A stretch of DNA of 64,000 bases, from assembly GCA_950295325.1 (NCBI GenBank), contig OX485806.1:24368001-24432000 (forward strand), given 5' to 3'. The translations under genes were made by a program, and so were the position numbers. Below, in pieces: positions 11,558 to 23,985 of this stretch (position 1 is its first letter; each line of letters opens with the position of its first letter). A model generated the notes under the pieces. That model saw only the letters and a list, made by a program, of their open reading frames with translations. It was not told where the DNA came from and did not search any database. This stretch comes from Polytrichum commune. Taxonomy: Eukaryota; Streptophyta; Polytrichopsida; Polytrichales; Polytrichaceae.

Positions 11558-13441
11558 TCACACTCTATCCTTAGGTTCTAGAACTACTTTAAGGCCAAGT
11601 TTGTCATAATGTTCTAATACATATGGCATCATAAGCTCCACACTCATTGGAAAATGTGGTTTGTCGCAAGCAATCACGTCATTTGAAGATGAGGCATTTG
11701 TGTTGTCCAATTTGTTGAGATTGTGAAGATTATGATCCGTATCTACTGTAGATCTTGACGGCTCAAAGTCTAAGATTTCGTCCAAATCTAGCAGAGGTTC
11801 CATAGATGTGGAACTAAGTGCCATATTAAACCAAATTGAACTTCTACAAGCGTCATTCACATAAGGTAGAATGTCTTGGGTGCTTGGAGGGGCCTTCATG
11901 ACTTGATGCAGTTGGTGCACATCTATAAGATCTACATTTATTGTAGAGCTTTCGTCACTCTGCAACATTCATTCCAAAGAGCAATTTAATTGTTGAGGAT
12001 TGGTTTGATAGATAATGGTCACACATGCCGTACCCCTAATAGCCATAAATAAAAGACTTGCACATCAAGACTCGCCCATTGTCCATTAAGATTAGAAACT
12101 CCCAACTTGGGCCACCTTACTTTTAAATACTTAGTTACTTTTGTGAAGAAATTTTGACAAATAAGTAAACCCAAAGCACACAAAGCAAAGAACCACCATG
12201 GAATACTACCTAACATATGATAAAGGCCATCTTATGGGTGGTTTGAATGTGATGATAAGTGAGGTTAACCCAACTAAGGAATATGCTACATGAACGTAAC
12301 TTAACCCCACACATGCAGTTCCATTGGCGACTACTCTCATATATCATTCCTCTTCTAGTTTTGAATTTGGTTCTAGTTTAGTCTTGCTGTAACATCACTT
12401 AAGTTTTTAGCTACTCAATTCACATATAAATGGGAGGTTGAGATGTGTCATGCATAGGTAAAACACTCTAAGAATGTGCAAGTTTATCAAGATGGCATCT
12501 AAGACTATTAGCAACTATTCAACAAGGAGGATTTTTGAAATACATAGTTCAACAATGAACCTTGAATCACATACCTTTTGATTTGCGTTCCATGTATTTT
12601 GAATCATTCTTTGCTCTCCAAGATGTTTGTCTTCCACACACCTTGTTGTATGTGATTCCAACCCAAATCTATAAGCATCGGAAACATTAAGATTCAATTG
12701 ATCATCTCGGTGAACAAATGCGATAGCATTATATGCTTCAACAGCTTCCTCAACTGTCTTATAATTACCAATCCACATTTTCTTTCTTGATTTTGGAAGT
12801 TTGATTTCAGCAACCCAAGGATATTTTCGCTCAGGTCGCCATCGCACACCTTTATATCGCTTCTCATGAATGCCTACCCGCATTTGTTGTTCCCTAGCCA
12901 TCTTGCGTGCAATTGTCCTTTCAATAGCCCATGTTCTCTTGTTATGCCCTTGTAAGGATTCCGATGGCCTCAAATCAAAGAAATCAAATTGCACAATTAT
13001 TTGCATACTATCAGATTTGTAGGTGTTCCTCCAAAATGCAAGTACCTCTAGGGTACCTAATACAATCCTAGCTCCAATATGTTGAAAAAATTCAATGCCG
13101 ATTTGATGTAGATTTGCTTGCTTTCCAAAGGATTCAAGTGTGGGTCCAATTGAAGCTTGGTTGCAAGTGTCATATAGAAGACGATGTTGTGGCAATTCAT
13201 ATGTATCAAATTTGTAATCTTCTGATGTTCGATAAGTTGAAATAATACCTATTGAATCACATGTTTTCTTATGTATTTGGAGAATTTGCAATCTATAATC
13301 ATGTCCAATGGAGACATTTGTGACGAAAGAAAGTTTTCCTACCACCAAAAAACATCCATTTTGTGATTTCAAATGAATTTCATAGGATCCCTTGTCTTTG
13401 TTATGTTGGAAAAATTTTACTCCAAATTCTAGTGACGTCAT
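11558..13441 (-). CDS. AP2/ERF-domain transcription factor-like gene, copy 2 (intact)
   Basis: Exon 1 is 13441-12575 and exon 2 is 11959-11558, with the same splice sites and phases as copy 1 at a constant offset of 7839 bp. The product is again about 422 residues. The AP2 domain is complete (YKGVRWRPERKYPW, then MWIGNYKTVEEAVEAYNAIAF). It differs from copy 1 by a few tens of substitutions, mainly in the N-terminal region (for example VKFFQHNKDK) and after the domain (VSDAYRFGLESH), with no stop or frame change. The acidic segment LDLDEILDFEP in exon 2 is kept. Preserved frames in both exons over this divergence suggest it was under selection, at least until recently (inference). Confidence 0.78.
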
Positions 13442-14206
13442 GGTGTTAGCGACATAAATCAAATTATTACATACATTCAAGCATGCTACTCACACAAATG
13501 CTTGAATGTCCAATTCAATTGCGAAAATACTTCATGAATGCTCTAGATAAAACTTCTCTATATAATTATCACAATAGATTTAGTAAAGGTAAACCTTGTA
13601 AATAGCAAGACTTAGTTTATCTTAAACTTATTCAAGAATGTACTAAGAAAGAACTACAACGTTGGCGTGGGTAAAAGTGAATTAGATTCAAGAGATTGCA
13701 AAGCAATATATATCATGTTTTTGTTGCCTACATTACAAGAATAACTTTTGTTTGCTCTTCTAAACTTGTTGGTTACATGTGTTCAACACATTTGTGAGTT
13801 TCTGTATTGCAAAATTGGAATTTGGGCATTCTATCACATATCCTCAAGAGTTCTCACACATTAACCTTGACATCTCTTCTACAACCTTAAAATTTGTTTC
13901 ATATGTCATAAGAAATAATGAACATGGGAGGAACCTAGTAAAACCCACCAAAAAAAGCTAGAAAAAAATCAAAACTTAGTTGAAATGAGACAAGTAGCTA
14001 CTAGCAAGAGTGTGACAAGAGACAATTAATTCACATGTATGCATTGTGCATCGATGAGACTGCACAAGATAGACTGTTTGTGTGCTCAAACGACAACAAT
14101 TTATGTATAGCAACACTTAAGGTCAAGGTGCTTCTAGAACCATGTTGGATGAGTTCAACTCACCACGTGTGTAAGAAGTTGGTGCACAAAGGACCACAGT
14201 GCCAAA

Positions 14207-14773
14207 CCATGGACTAATTTGCCAAAAGATGACCAAATGAACTCATTGTCAAACCATGGACCATGGGGAGGTCACTTCATTGTCAAGTTGACACCGCGTG
14301 CGGAAAAAGTTTGCTACCCCTATATTACATGCCATATATAATTTTAAAATTTATGATATTTTTTCTACATATACTTAACCATTGATAGTATCTTTTGTAT
14401 ACTCTTTTGAAAATTATAGTCATCTTTATTTCTTTTAGTAATTGTTTTAGTTCAATTATGTGTCATTCTACTTAGATATGGTATGTTTTATGAAAAAAAC
14501 AAATCATCAAATTTAGTTACCACTTTTGACTATGTCATAGGTACTGTGTATATCTACTCATAAAAACAATTTGATAAAATTTTGACCCATTTTGGTGGTG
14601 CAACTTACCAAGAGAAGATTTTTTTTGGTCGCACGTGGTGTTCAACTTGACAATGGAGTGATCTACCCGTGCCATGGACTTAAACTACCAAAAGATGACC
14701 AAGTGAACTCATTGTCAAACCATGGACTTAAACTGCCAAAAGATGACCAAGTGAACTCATTGTCAAACCATGT
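14207..14773 (+). repeat. 48-bp minisatellite, about 3 units, split by a MITE
   Basis: One unit precedes the MITE and two follow it (CCATGGACTTAAACT... twice), then CCATGTGATG. Confidence 0.8.
14262..14670. mobile_element. MULE-type MITE, family B, copy 2 (409 bp)
   Basis: The left end is 'catggggaggtcac' and the right end is 'gtgatctacccgt', inverted, with inner inverted 'attgtcaagttga'. Flanking 9-mers are ACCATGGAC (14253-14261) and GCCATGGAC (14671-14679). It lies inside the 48-bp minisatellite. Its interior matches 2720-3130 ('aaagtttgctaccc', 'attacatgcca'). Confidence 0.75.
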
Positions 14774-15411
14774 GATGCCTTCGGAAGACATCAAGCAACA
14801 TGAATACCATACGGTGCTTCTTGGTCTATATTCTTTGATGCCGACCTATAATATTCATGTGGGATTTGGACGGGTCTCACACAATGTACAATTGCCATAT
14901 GGTAACATTTCAAGAATACCCATCTATTAAAAGCCAAAGCACATTTAAGCACTCTACAATAGTCTTTTCCACAGTGCAACCATCCACTTTTCAACCATAC
15001 TAGAGGAAGTGTTGTCCAAAGCAACCCTTGTGGTTGTCGGTACTTGTAGATTCTAAGACAATCGGGAGGTAGAAGATTCTTGTTGACCAAGATGTTTTTG
15101 GTTATCACCCAAATTACAATAAATAGTCCTATTAGTGTGGACCACAATAATCCTCTAGAACCTATAGACAAAGACGATGACAACAACACAAGGTCGGCGT
15201 TCCCATGAATGCACATGAATTCTCAGAGTGGATTAAGAGTAGCTAATGATGATGTATCTGCTATATTTAGTCCATTAGAAGAAGTTCAAGGTTGGCCTTA
15301 TGGATATTGCTACAGATATACCAAAACAAATTTATTTTGGGTTCAAGAAATTAAGAGGTACGTACTCACATCCCCATAATTGTTAAAGGGTTGACAATTT
15401 GCAAACAAAGA

Positions 15412-17575
15412 TCACACTCTATCTTTAGGTTCTAGAACTACTTTAAGGCCAAGTTTGTCATAATGTTCTATTACATATGGCATTATAAGCTCCACACTCA
15501 TCGGAAAATGTGGTTTGTAGCAAGCAATCACATCATGTAAAGATGAGGCATTTGTGTTGTCCAATTTGTTGAGATTATGAAGATTATGATCCTTATCTAC
15601 TGTAGAACTTGACGGCTCAAAGTCTAAGATTTCGTCCAAATCTAGTAGAGGTTCCATAGATGTGGAACTAAGTGCCATATTAAACCAAATTGGACTTCTA
15701 CAAGCGTCATTCACATAAGGTAGAATGTCTTGGGTGCTTGGAGGGGCCTTCATGACTTGATGCAGATGGTGCACATCTATAAGATCTACATTTATTGTAG
15801 AGCTTTCGTCACTCTTCAACATTCATTCCAGAGAGCAATTTAATTGGTGAGGATTGGTTTGATAGATAATGGTCACACATGCCGTACCCCTAATAGCTAT
15901 AAATAAAAGACATGCACAAAATTGTGAAGAAATTTTGACAAATAAGTAAACCTAAAGCACACAAAGCAAAGAACAACCATAGAATAGTAATACCTAACAT
16001 ATGATAAAGGCCATCTTATGGATGGTTTGAATGTGATGATAAGTGAGGTTAACCCAACTAAGGAATATGCTACATGAACGTAACTTAACCCCACACATGC
16101 AGTTCCATTGGCGACTACTCTCATATATCATTCCTCTTCTAGTTTTGAATTTGGTTCTAGTTTAGTTTTGGTGTAACATCACTTAAGTTTTTAGCTCCTC
16201 AATTCACAAATAAATGGCAGGTTGAGACGTGTCATGCATAGGTAAAACACTCTAAGAATGTGCAAGTTTATCAAGATGGCATCTAAGACTATTAGCAACT
16301 ATTCAACAAGGAGGATTTTTGAAATACATAGTTCAACAATGAACCTTGAATCACATACCTTTTGATTTGCATTCCACATATTTTGAATCATTCTTTGCTC
16401 TCCAAGATGTTTGTCTTCCACACACCTTGTTGTATGTGATTCCAACGCAAATCTATGAGCATCGCAAACATTAAGATTCAATTGATCATCTCGATGATTA
16501 AATGCGATAGCATTATATGCTTCAACAACTTCCTCAACTGTCTTATAATTACCAATCCACATTTTCTTTCTTGATTTTGGAAGTTTGATTTCAGCTACCC
16601 AAGGATCTCGGGGGGGGGGGGGGGCAGTGTGTTAAAAAGTTAAGGATATAGGTGCGAACAACCACTATTTTATAGGGGGGTATTACTTTCAATTCTTTTT
16701 TTTTTTTCATATGCTATCATTATGTAAATTTCTACTTTGGGTTAATAGAAAAATGGCTTGCATTACTTATAATTTCAAATTACCTATTATTCCATACCCT
16801 ATAGTACTTTAAAGATGTCCAGTGCCATTTTTGATACCCTATATTACTCTTAAGCCCAATTATAAATTTTTGCTCCCATGTTTTTAAGATACCCTATCAT
16901 TTGTTCGCATGTATATTGCTACTCCAACCAATGACTACCCCCCCCGAGCCAAGGATGTTTTCGCTCAGGTCGCCATCGCACACCTTTATATCGCTTCTCA
17001 TGAATGCCTACCCGCATTTGTTGTTCCCTAGCCATCTTGCGTGCAATTGTCCTTTCAATAGCCCATGTTCTCTTGTTATGCCCTTGTAAGGATTCCGATG
17101 GCCTCAAATCAAAGAAATCAAATTGCACAATTATTTGCATACCATCTAATTTGTAAGTGTTCCTCAAAAATGCAAGTGCCTCTAGGGTACCTAATACAAT
17201 CCTAGCTCCAATATGTTGAAAAAATTCGATGCCAATTTGATGTAGATTTCCTTGCTTTCCAAAGGATTCAAGTGTGGGTCCAATTGAAGCTTGGTTGCAA
17301 GTGTCATATAGAAGACGATGTTGTGGCAATTCATATGTATCAAATTTGTAATCTTCTGATGTTCGATAAGTTGAAATAATACCTTCTGAATCACATGTTT
17401 TCTTATGTACATGGAGAATTTGCAATCTATAATCATGTCCAATGGAGACATTTGTGACGAAAGAAAGTTTTCCTACCACCAAAAAACATCCATCTTGTGA
17501 TTTCAAATGAATTTCATAGGATCCCTTGTCTTTGTTATGTTGGAAATTTGTTACACCAATTTCCAATGACGTCAT
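15412..17575 (-). pseudogene. AP2/ERF-like gene, copy 3, interrupted
   Basis: Exon 1 is 17575-16957 plus 16606-16359 and exon 2 is 15813-15412. A 342-bp element sits inside the AP2 domain codons, after RPERKHPW on the 5' side. It adds stops, so the protein would end inside the DNA-binding domain. Both halves of exon 1 and exon 2 otherwise remain open. Exon 2 starts after TTGAAG rather than TTGCAG, a weaker but still AG acceptor. The intron lacks part of the sequence seen in the other copies. Probably non-functional. Confidence 0.8.
16607..16948. mobile_element. 342-bp non-autonomous DNA transposon with poly-G ends
   Basis: It begins CTCGGGGGGGG and ends CCCCCCCCGAG, an inverted pair, and is flanked by an exact 8-bp duplication CCAAGGAT (16599-16606 and 16949-16956). 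The other AP2 copies have one CCAAGGAT at this point. An 8-bp duplication suits hAT-type elements; the interior has no ORF of note. Repeated 'taccctat' motifs lie near 16795-16895. Confidence 0.85.
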
Positions 17576-19437
17576 GGTGCTTGCAACATAAATCAGATAA
17601 TTACATACATTCAAGCATGCTACTCACACAAATGCTTGAATGTCCGATTCAATTGCGAAAATTCTTCATGAATGTTGTAGATAAAACTTCTCTATATAAT
17701 TATCACAATAGATTTGGTAAAGGTAAACCTTGTAATTGGCAAGACTTAGTTTATCTTAAACTTATTCAACAATGTCGCAAGAAAGAACTACAAAGTTGGC
17801 GTGGGTAAAAGTTAATTAGATTCAAGAGATTGCAAAGCAATATATATCATGTTTTTGTTGCCTCCATTACAAGAATAACTTTTGTTTGCTCTTCTGAACT
17901 TGTTAGTTACACCTATTCAACACATTTGTGAGTTTCCATATTGCAAAATTGGAATTTGGGCATGCTATTTTCAATTTCTATCACATATCCTCAAGAGTTC
18001 TCACACATTAACTTGACATCTCTTCTACAACCTTAAAACTTGTTTCATATGTCATAAGAACTAATGAACATGGGAGGAACCTAGTAAAACCCACCAAAAA
18101 AAGCTAGAAAAAAAATCAAAACTTAGTTGAAATGAGACAAGTAGCTACTAGCAAGAGTGTGACAAGAGACAATTAATTCACATATATGCATTGTGCATCG
18201 ATGACACTGCACAAGATCAATTGTTTGTGTGCTCACACGACAACAATTTATGTATAGCAACACTTAAGGTCAAGGTGCTTCTAGAACCATGTTGGATGAG
18301 TTCAACTCACCACGTGTGTAAGAAGTTGGTGCACAAAGGACCACAGTGCCAAACCATGGACTACATTGCCAAAAGACGACCAAGTGAACTCATTGTCAAA
18401 CCATGTGATGCCTTCGGAAGACATCAAGCAACATGAATACCATACGGTGCTTCTTGGTTCATATTCTTTGATGCCGACCTATAATATTCATGTGGGATTT
18501 GGACGGGTCTCACACAATGTACAATTGCCATATGGTAGCATTTCAAAAACATTCATCTATTAAAAGCCAAAGCACATTTCAACACTCTACGATAGTCCTT
18601 TCCACAATCCAACCATCCACTTTTCATCCATTCTAGAGAGAGTGTTGTCCAAAGCAACCCTTGTGGTTGTCGGTACTTGTAGATTTTAAGACAATCGGTA
18701 GCTAGAAGATTCTTGTTGACCAAGATGATTTTTGGTTATCACCCAAATTACAATAAATAGTCCTATTAGTGTGGACGACAATAATCCTCTAGAACCCATA
18801 GACAAAGACGACGACAACAACACAAGGTCGGCGTTCCCATTAATCCACATGAATTCTCAGAGTGGATTACGAGTAGCTAATGATGATGTATCCGCTATAT
18901 TTAGTCCATAATTAGAAGAAGTTGAAGATTGACCCTATGGAATTCTGTAGGTATGTAACATGGTATCATAAACCTATAAACGCAATTGATAATGATGCCA
19001 TGGTTTACCCATGGTTGGAGGTAGACCTTGACCTTGACCTTGACCTTGACCTTTCAATTTACCAACTAGATCTTCCCAATTGTGTTGACATATTTTGAGC
19101 ACGTCGTGTAATGAAATCGATTTTACAATCCGGGAATCTGAAAGGCTTATGAGACTGAAGATACATCAGGGCGGTGTCAAACCAACTAATTCCCTAGAGT
19201 GAAAGAGTGTTGTGGCCTCCGTGAGGTAGAGGCTAATATCCACTTGATGGTCTAAGTGGAAGGAAAACTTGAGACTCCCTAATATTGCCTTCTCAAATAG
19301 TGGTTGAAATTTATCTCTAGTGGGGTTGTAAAGTGTGCCTCGTTTTCTAAGAGTAAAGTGGCTTGATCTATGATCTATAGAGATAGTTGACCACCGTCCA
19401 GTGTTGATAGCAAGTCTACGATTCGAGGTGCGGTAAG
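17576..19437. other. 5' flank of AP2 copy 3 and start of retroelement-like ORF
   Basis: Homologous to 5603-7480. It has one 48-bp minisatellite unit (18355-18401) and five GACCTT units (19025-19054). From about 19170 it is the 3' part of the minus-strand retroelement-like ORF, cut at 19437. Confidence 0.5.
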
Positions 19438-20950
19438 TGTGAGGCCAAATCCACCACCCTTAGGCGTCCTAGTCCGGGTGATGGCTTTGAGAATCACTTT
19501 CAATTCCTAATACCATAACATGAATTGCTATATGGCTCTCATGTTCAAGGCACTAACTTCATCTTAACTCCTTTGCTTTATTATTGTGAGCATCGTTGCT
19601 CGTAGTAGAATTCGATTTCTTAAGGGTCCAACTCGCGGCTTTGGCCATGCATGCCCTTAAAGAGATCCCTCTAGACTTCTTGATTTTTACTTCCTTTATC
19701 TTGTCCTTGTTAGGATCCTCCACAGTTCCCATTGATTGTGCACGTATTATATTCCAACCAAAGGTACGAGTGTTTAAAAACACTTGCTTCAATGGGTAAC
19801 CATCCACACATTTGAAAGTCCCACACACTTCTACCTTCCTAGTAGATCCAACTCTACCCAAAACCAAGATGGCATGCAATAATCTATTATGGTCTATCAA
19901 TCCTAGAAGGATTATCCTAACTACGACCCCCCTAGTAGTTTAACTAATTAGAGCTAATTAAATAACTTAGGCCCAAGCCAAATTATCTTCTCGCAACTAA
20001 GCTGGTTAGGCCTAGGACCCAACCGAATCCTCCAGCAGTCGCTCCTCCCTTAGTCCAGCAACTAAGCCGGTTAGGCCTTAGGCTAGCCGAATCCTCCAGC
20101 AGTCAGCTTCTACCTTGGTCCAGCAACTAAGCTAGTTAGGCCTTAGGCCAACCGAATCCTCCAGCAGTCGCTCCTCCCTTAGTCCAGCACTAAGCTGGTT
20201 AGGCCTTAGGCCAGCCGAATCCTCCAGCAGTCAGCTTCTACTTTAGTCTTGGCTACCCTTCATACAACCTCTCCCATCCATCATCAAGGTCCTAACTCTT
20301 CTTTTCTTTTCTTTCTTTTGATGCTAAATAATGCGCTAATCTAACACACTACTTTAATTAACTAACACCTAATCACTACATGCAACCTTAAACTCAAGAG
20401 CTCCCTTACTTTGGGCCTTGAGAGAGAGCTTAACTAATCAACTCTACTAAAAACTAATGTCACCCACACGTGCTCAAGCTCTTAAGAGCTTGCTCCCCTT
20501 GAGAGCGCTTGATGGAGAGAGACGCAAATGAGAGAACGAACACCTTAAGTAGCAAAGAGGGAGAGAGGGAGAGAGGGAGAGAGAAGTGAGGATAGGGTGG
20601 GAGGATTAGCACCTCCAATCACAATCCCTTAACCTTCACCTTCAAAGTAGGGACTAATCCCCTTCCACCAAGCTTCCTTCTTCCTAAACTACCAAGGTGG
20701 ATCCAAAAGTGGGCATTTAACCCGCGGAGCTCACCTTGCCTCACCTTACCCTTTACTCACATAATCAAGGCATCCTCTTATTGAAATCAAACCTTGAAAT
20801 AACTACACAACACATTCTAATGCCTAAACTTAAATCCAAACCACACTTCACTCTTTTTATGTTTTGTGAATAATCATAACACATCCAAGTCAAACTAAAA
20901 TTGGTTTCGAAGAGTTAATCACCACATGTGGGCACCATTTTGGGCTCACA
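19438..20950. mobile_element. Solo LTR (1513 bp)
   Basis: It starts TGTGAGGCC and ends GGGCTCACA, so it has 5'-TG...CA-3' and short inverted ends. It is flanked by an exact 5-bp duplication GTAAG (19433-19437 and 20951-20955). The homologous loci at about 7485 and 34500 read 'ggtaagcaataatg' uninterrupted. No internal retroelement genes are present, which fits a solo LTR left by recombination. It contains a 4-unit tandem repeat and a purine-rich GAGAGG tract (20515-20600). The open frame at 19900-19559 shows no family match. Confidence 0.85.
19994..20245 (+). repeat. About 62-bp tandem repeat, 4 units in dimer order
   Basis: The units share AACTAAGC, GGTTAGGCCT and CCGAATCCTCCAGCAGTC. The tail alternates between 'gctcctcccttagtc' and 'agcttctac', so the array is A-B-A-B. 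Confidence 0.8.
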
Positions 20951-21346
20951 GTAAGCAATAATGATCTTGCACTGTGGTGGTGTAAATGATTGCCTCAAGT
21001 ACAATTCACATTCGTAATCGAGAAAATCCTTGAGATGTCGGTAATCTAGTTTCTTCCCCGAGATATGGAAAGTGTTCCACTCTTTAGTCAAAAAAAACCT
21101 CTTTGATATTATCAAATATGATTTTTGATATTGTTGGGTTGTCCCCATGATGAGCAAGACCCTAGGATGCTTTTCACATGGTTGTAGATTTATGCCAAGT
21201 GTTAGCCCCTTTTCGGCAAGGTGACGAGAAAATGAGACTGCTTGATTGACTAACCAAGAGGTTGATAGGTGGGCAAGCCGTTGTTGAAAACTCACAATTA
21301 GCTTTAGAGTGTATAATTCAAGAAGTTCTCCAAATTCAACCAACAA
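20951..21346 (-). pseudogene. Retroelement-like ORF remnant, copy 2, cut by solo LTR
   Basis: This is the 5' part of the same frame as 7212-7877 (VSFQQRLAHLSTSW to FTPPQCKIIIAYC). The rest continues on the other side of the solo LTR at 19437-19170. Without the LTR the frame would match copy 1. Confidence 0.5.
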
Positions 21347-22399
21347 AACATGATATGGTTGTTGAAGAACACACTTTGATATAAGATGTCATATTTATCT
21401 TCATGCCCTTCTCAAAAGCCTTCCAATGAGAGTTTTTAAAGTCACCTCCCGATATTTTAGTGTCATATTTGAAAGTTGGTGCCCTTAACTTCTTGAGAGG
21501 CATGTTTTGGGTTTATGAATGACTCTTGAAGGCAAATTCATCCAAAAGGAAGATGCAAGGAAGGTCACAATAGGTATCATCATGTTCCTCATGAAGTTTT
21601 CTTCTCAATGGCAATGATCCCATTCAGGATACATATTCCAATATGAGAAGAATGAACTAATTTTTTCCTTTCAACCCTAAATTCATATTATTTTTATTGA
21701 AAATCATCAATATTCTTTAGACTATGCTTATCTATTCTTAATATAATCTTGAAAGTTTGGACTACAACTTTATTGCATATACTTATCACACCTTCTTGAA
21801 GTTTGATGACTCTGCATTGATTATAAACAAATATAAAAATTACTAAATTGATGTGACCTTAATATCAATTGAACTTTTATTTTAGGTATAATAAAAATTA
21901 AGCTATACACAGCTTGCTTTTTAGATAATTTATTGAAATCACAATATGCTCCAGGAAGTTAACATCACGAAGATCCCATATATGTGTCCAATTAAAAACG
22001 ATTCTGGATCAACACCTTGAGTTCTTATATCCAAATTCCATGTAGGTCTAAGCCAAAAGGTCCGTTTCTTCAAGAAAAATATTATTTAAAAGAAAGTAAG
22101 GGAGGATATCCTTGCTACAATTGAAATCTAAACCTCATGTACATTGGATGCTTACACAACCTTAACCTTGTACAGTGCTGCCTTCCCAAATCAAATTAAT
22201 AATCGTTGCTCCCACCTCACCAATGTGGTCAACGGTGATGAATGTGTGTACAAAGGACATAAAGGAAAGTATGTGAAAGAGGATGGTCAGAAACAATGTT
22301 AACGCGTGAAGTAAGCACATATGAATTGAATGTATCTTGCTGTGGACTATAGGTCTCTTGCAAGAAAGAATCTAGTGTAGACCCAGAGAGAGAGGGTCA
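21347..22399. other. Duplicated intergenic DNA, no gene supported
   Basis: Near-identical to 7878-8930 at an offset of 13469 bp. Confidence 0.5.
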
Positions 22400-22864
22400 T
22401 CACAACCCAAGAATTGTTTTCATCTGCTCGGGGGTATGCCGGAGCATTGATTTGGAATCGGTGTAACCATTCGATGAATCCGAAACTGCATTGTACACGA
22501 CTTCATAAGCATCGGCTAATGCGCGTGCCACTCGTCCACATGATTCACTTCGTAATTGTGGAACCTGAATTTGCTCAAACTCCGGAACTGCGCCCTCTGT
22601 GCCAGCCAAAAGACCAAATAATAATTTCAGAGATTCTGAAACTGCAGACACAGACATACCTTCTGCTTCCGCCATAGGCTTCCCATCATCAAATATATCC
22701 TCTTCCTTGGGCACAATCTCGCCTCTCTGCATGGATTTACGGAGCCTCTCCTTGATATAACTAACTTTTTTCTGAAGAGACGTCAAAATGAGTTTGATAC
22801 CCAATGAACTAATATGGAAGGTTCTTCGTTCAAACCTCCACATTGACTCCAAGCAGGCAACCAC
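22400..22864 (-). pseudogene. COG6: COG6 3'-terminal fragment, copy 2
   Basis: Encodes the same 154 residues as 8931-9395. It carries the COG6 C-terminal tail (PEFEQIQVPQLRSE through EQMKTILGL) joined to an unknown 63-codon segment. No change was seen between the two translations, so this duplication is recent or gene conversion has acted. Confidence 0.75.
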
Positions 22865-22934
22865 AACTTACCAAACATGGAAAGTTATGCATGCGAAACA
22901 ACCAACTCCTTACTAAAACTCCAGTTGAGTTAAA

Positions 22935-23776
22935 GGATAACTCTAATACTCCCGAATTTTCTGGCTACCAGATTTCCCATTGCTTCATCTGTATCTACTA
23001 GAGTAATTACAGAAGGATTGCCTTCATTGGATGGACCAGACGTATCCATATCCATGGCCATTGGACAAAACAGTCACAAATACCCAAAAAACTTGACGTA
23101 TACCTACCAAATGTAATCGTAATCGTAAAGAAAAGCAAGAGGCAACACTTGAGATTACAAAAAACGCTTCAAAAACACTTGCTAGGAGCAAAAATTTGTG
23201 GTAACCGGTTCAACAAGTTACTAGAAAAGATTGTAGAAATTTTACATTAAAAATGACGGGTTCAGCAGGTCACGAGTCGTGCCGGTGACCGGTTCAGCAA
23301 AAGTGCCACATCAACACTGCCAACTCATTAAATTCTAAAACGCTCCCCTCCTTGAAACAACCAAGTTGGACAAGCATCACGCAAGCAAAAAATTTGATAG
23401 TCTGGAGGTATAATTGACGATTAAAAGGAAATTTAAATTTCAGATTAACCCCCCCCCCCCCCGTCACACAATAAAACTCAAAAATAAATCCTGAGTGCTT
23501 AACAAATGCACGATGAGGTACAACTCGCTGAAAACTGAATTTTGACCCCCCCCCTCTCCTAATTAAACTTTTTGTAAAAAATAATAATAAATCATTTAAA
23601 AAAATAAGGAATGCTTAACAAACGCGCGACGAGGTACTCGTTGAAAACAAATTTCTGACCCCCCCCCCTCATGCGATAAAAGATGAAACATAAATCCTCT
23701 TTCAGAAAACAAGATTACGCAGCGGAAAACATAACACCCAAAAAAAAAAGGTTGAAGAGCTTCTGCTCTAATACCA
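22935..23776 (-). mobile_element. Gypsy 5' leader fragment with primer-binding site, copy 3
   Basis: Same structure as 9473-10323, with the PBS at 23765-23776 and poly-C runs of different length. The LTR remnant follows from 23778 to about 23985. Confidence 0.75.
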
Positions 23777-23985
23777 ATGTAACGTATCTCAAAAATAATG
23801 AGATTCAAGAGGCATGTTCCACCCAATCTTAGAGCTTATATTCTTGCTCCTACTATGAGTTGAGGCTCCCTTCAACTAGTAGTGCAAGATATACCACTAG
23901 CTCTCCCTCCATGCCTTTAGGATAACTCTACGTACAATTAACTCATCTATATTATACCGATATAGCTCTACCACGGTGTATAATA

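Larger units (their letters stand above)
13442..15340. other. 5' flank of AP2 copy 2, ending at a duplication junction
   Basis: Homologous to 5603-7010 plus a MITE. Near 15300-15340 the sequence leaves the flank ('ggttggccttatgg') and enters the 3' flank of the next AP2 copy ('ttttgggttcaagaaatt'). That is a tandem-duplication junction. Confidence 0.5.

Noticed and set aside
19559-19900. 113-codon ORF inside the solo LTR
   Set aside because: LTRs seldom encode proteins and no motif is visible. Chance frame.
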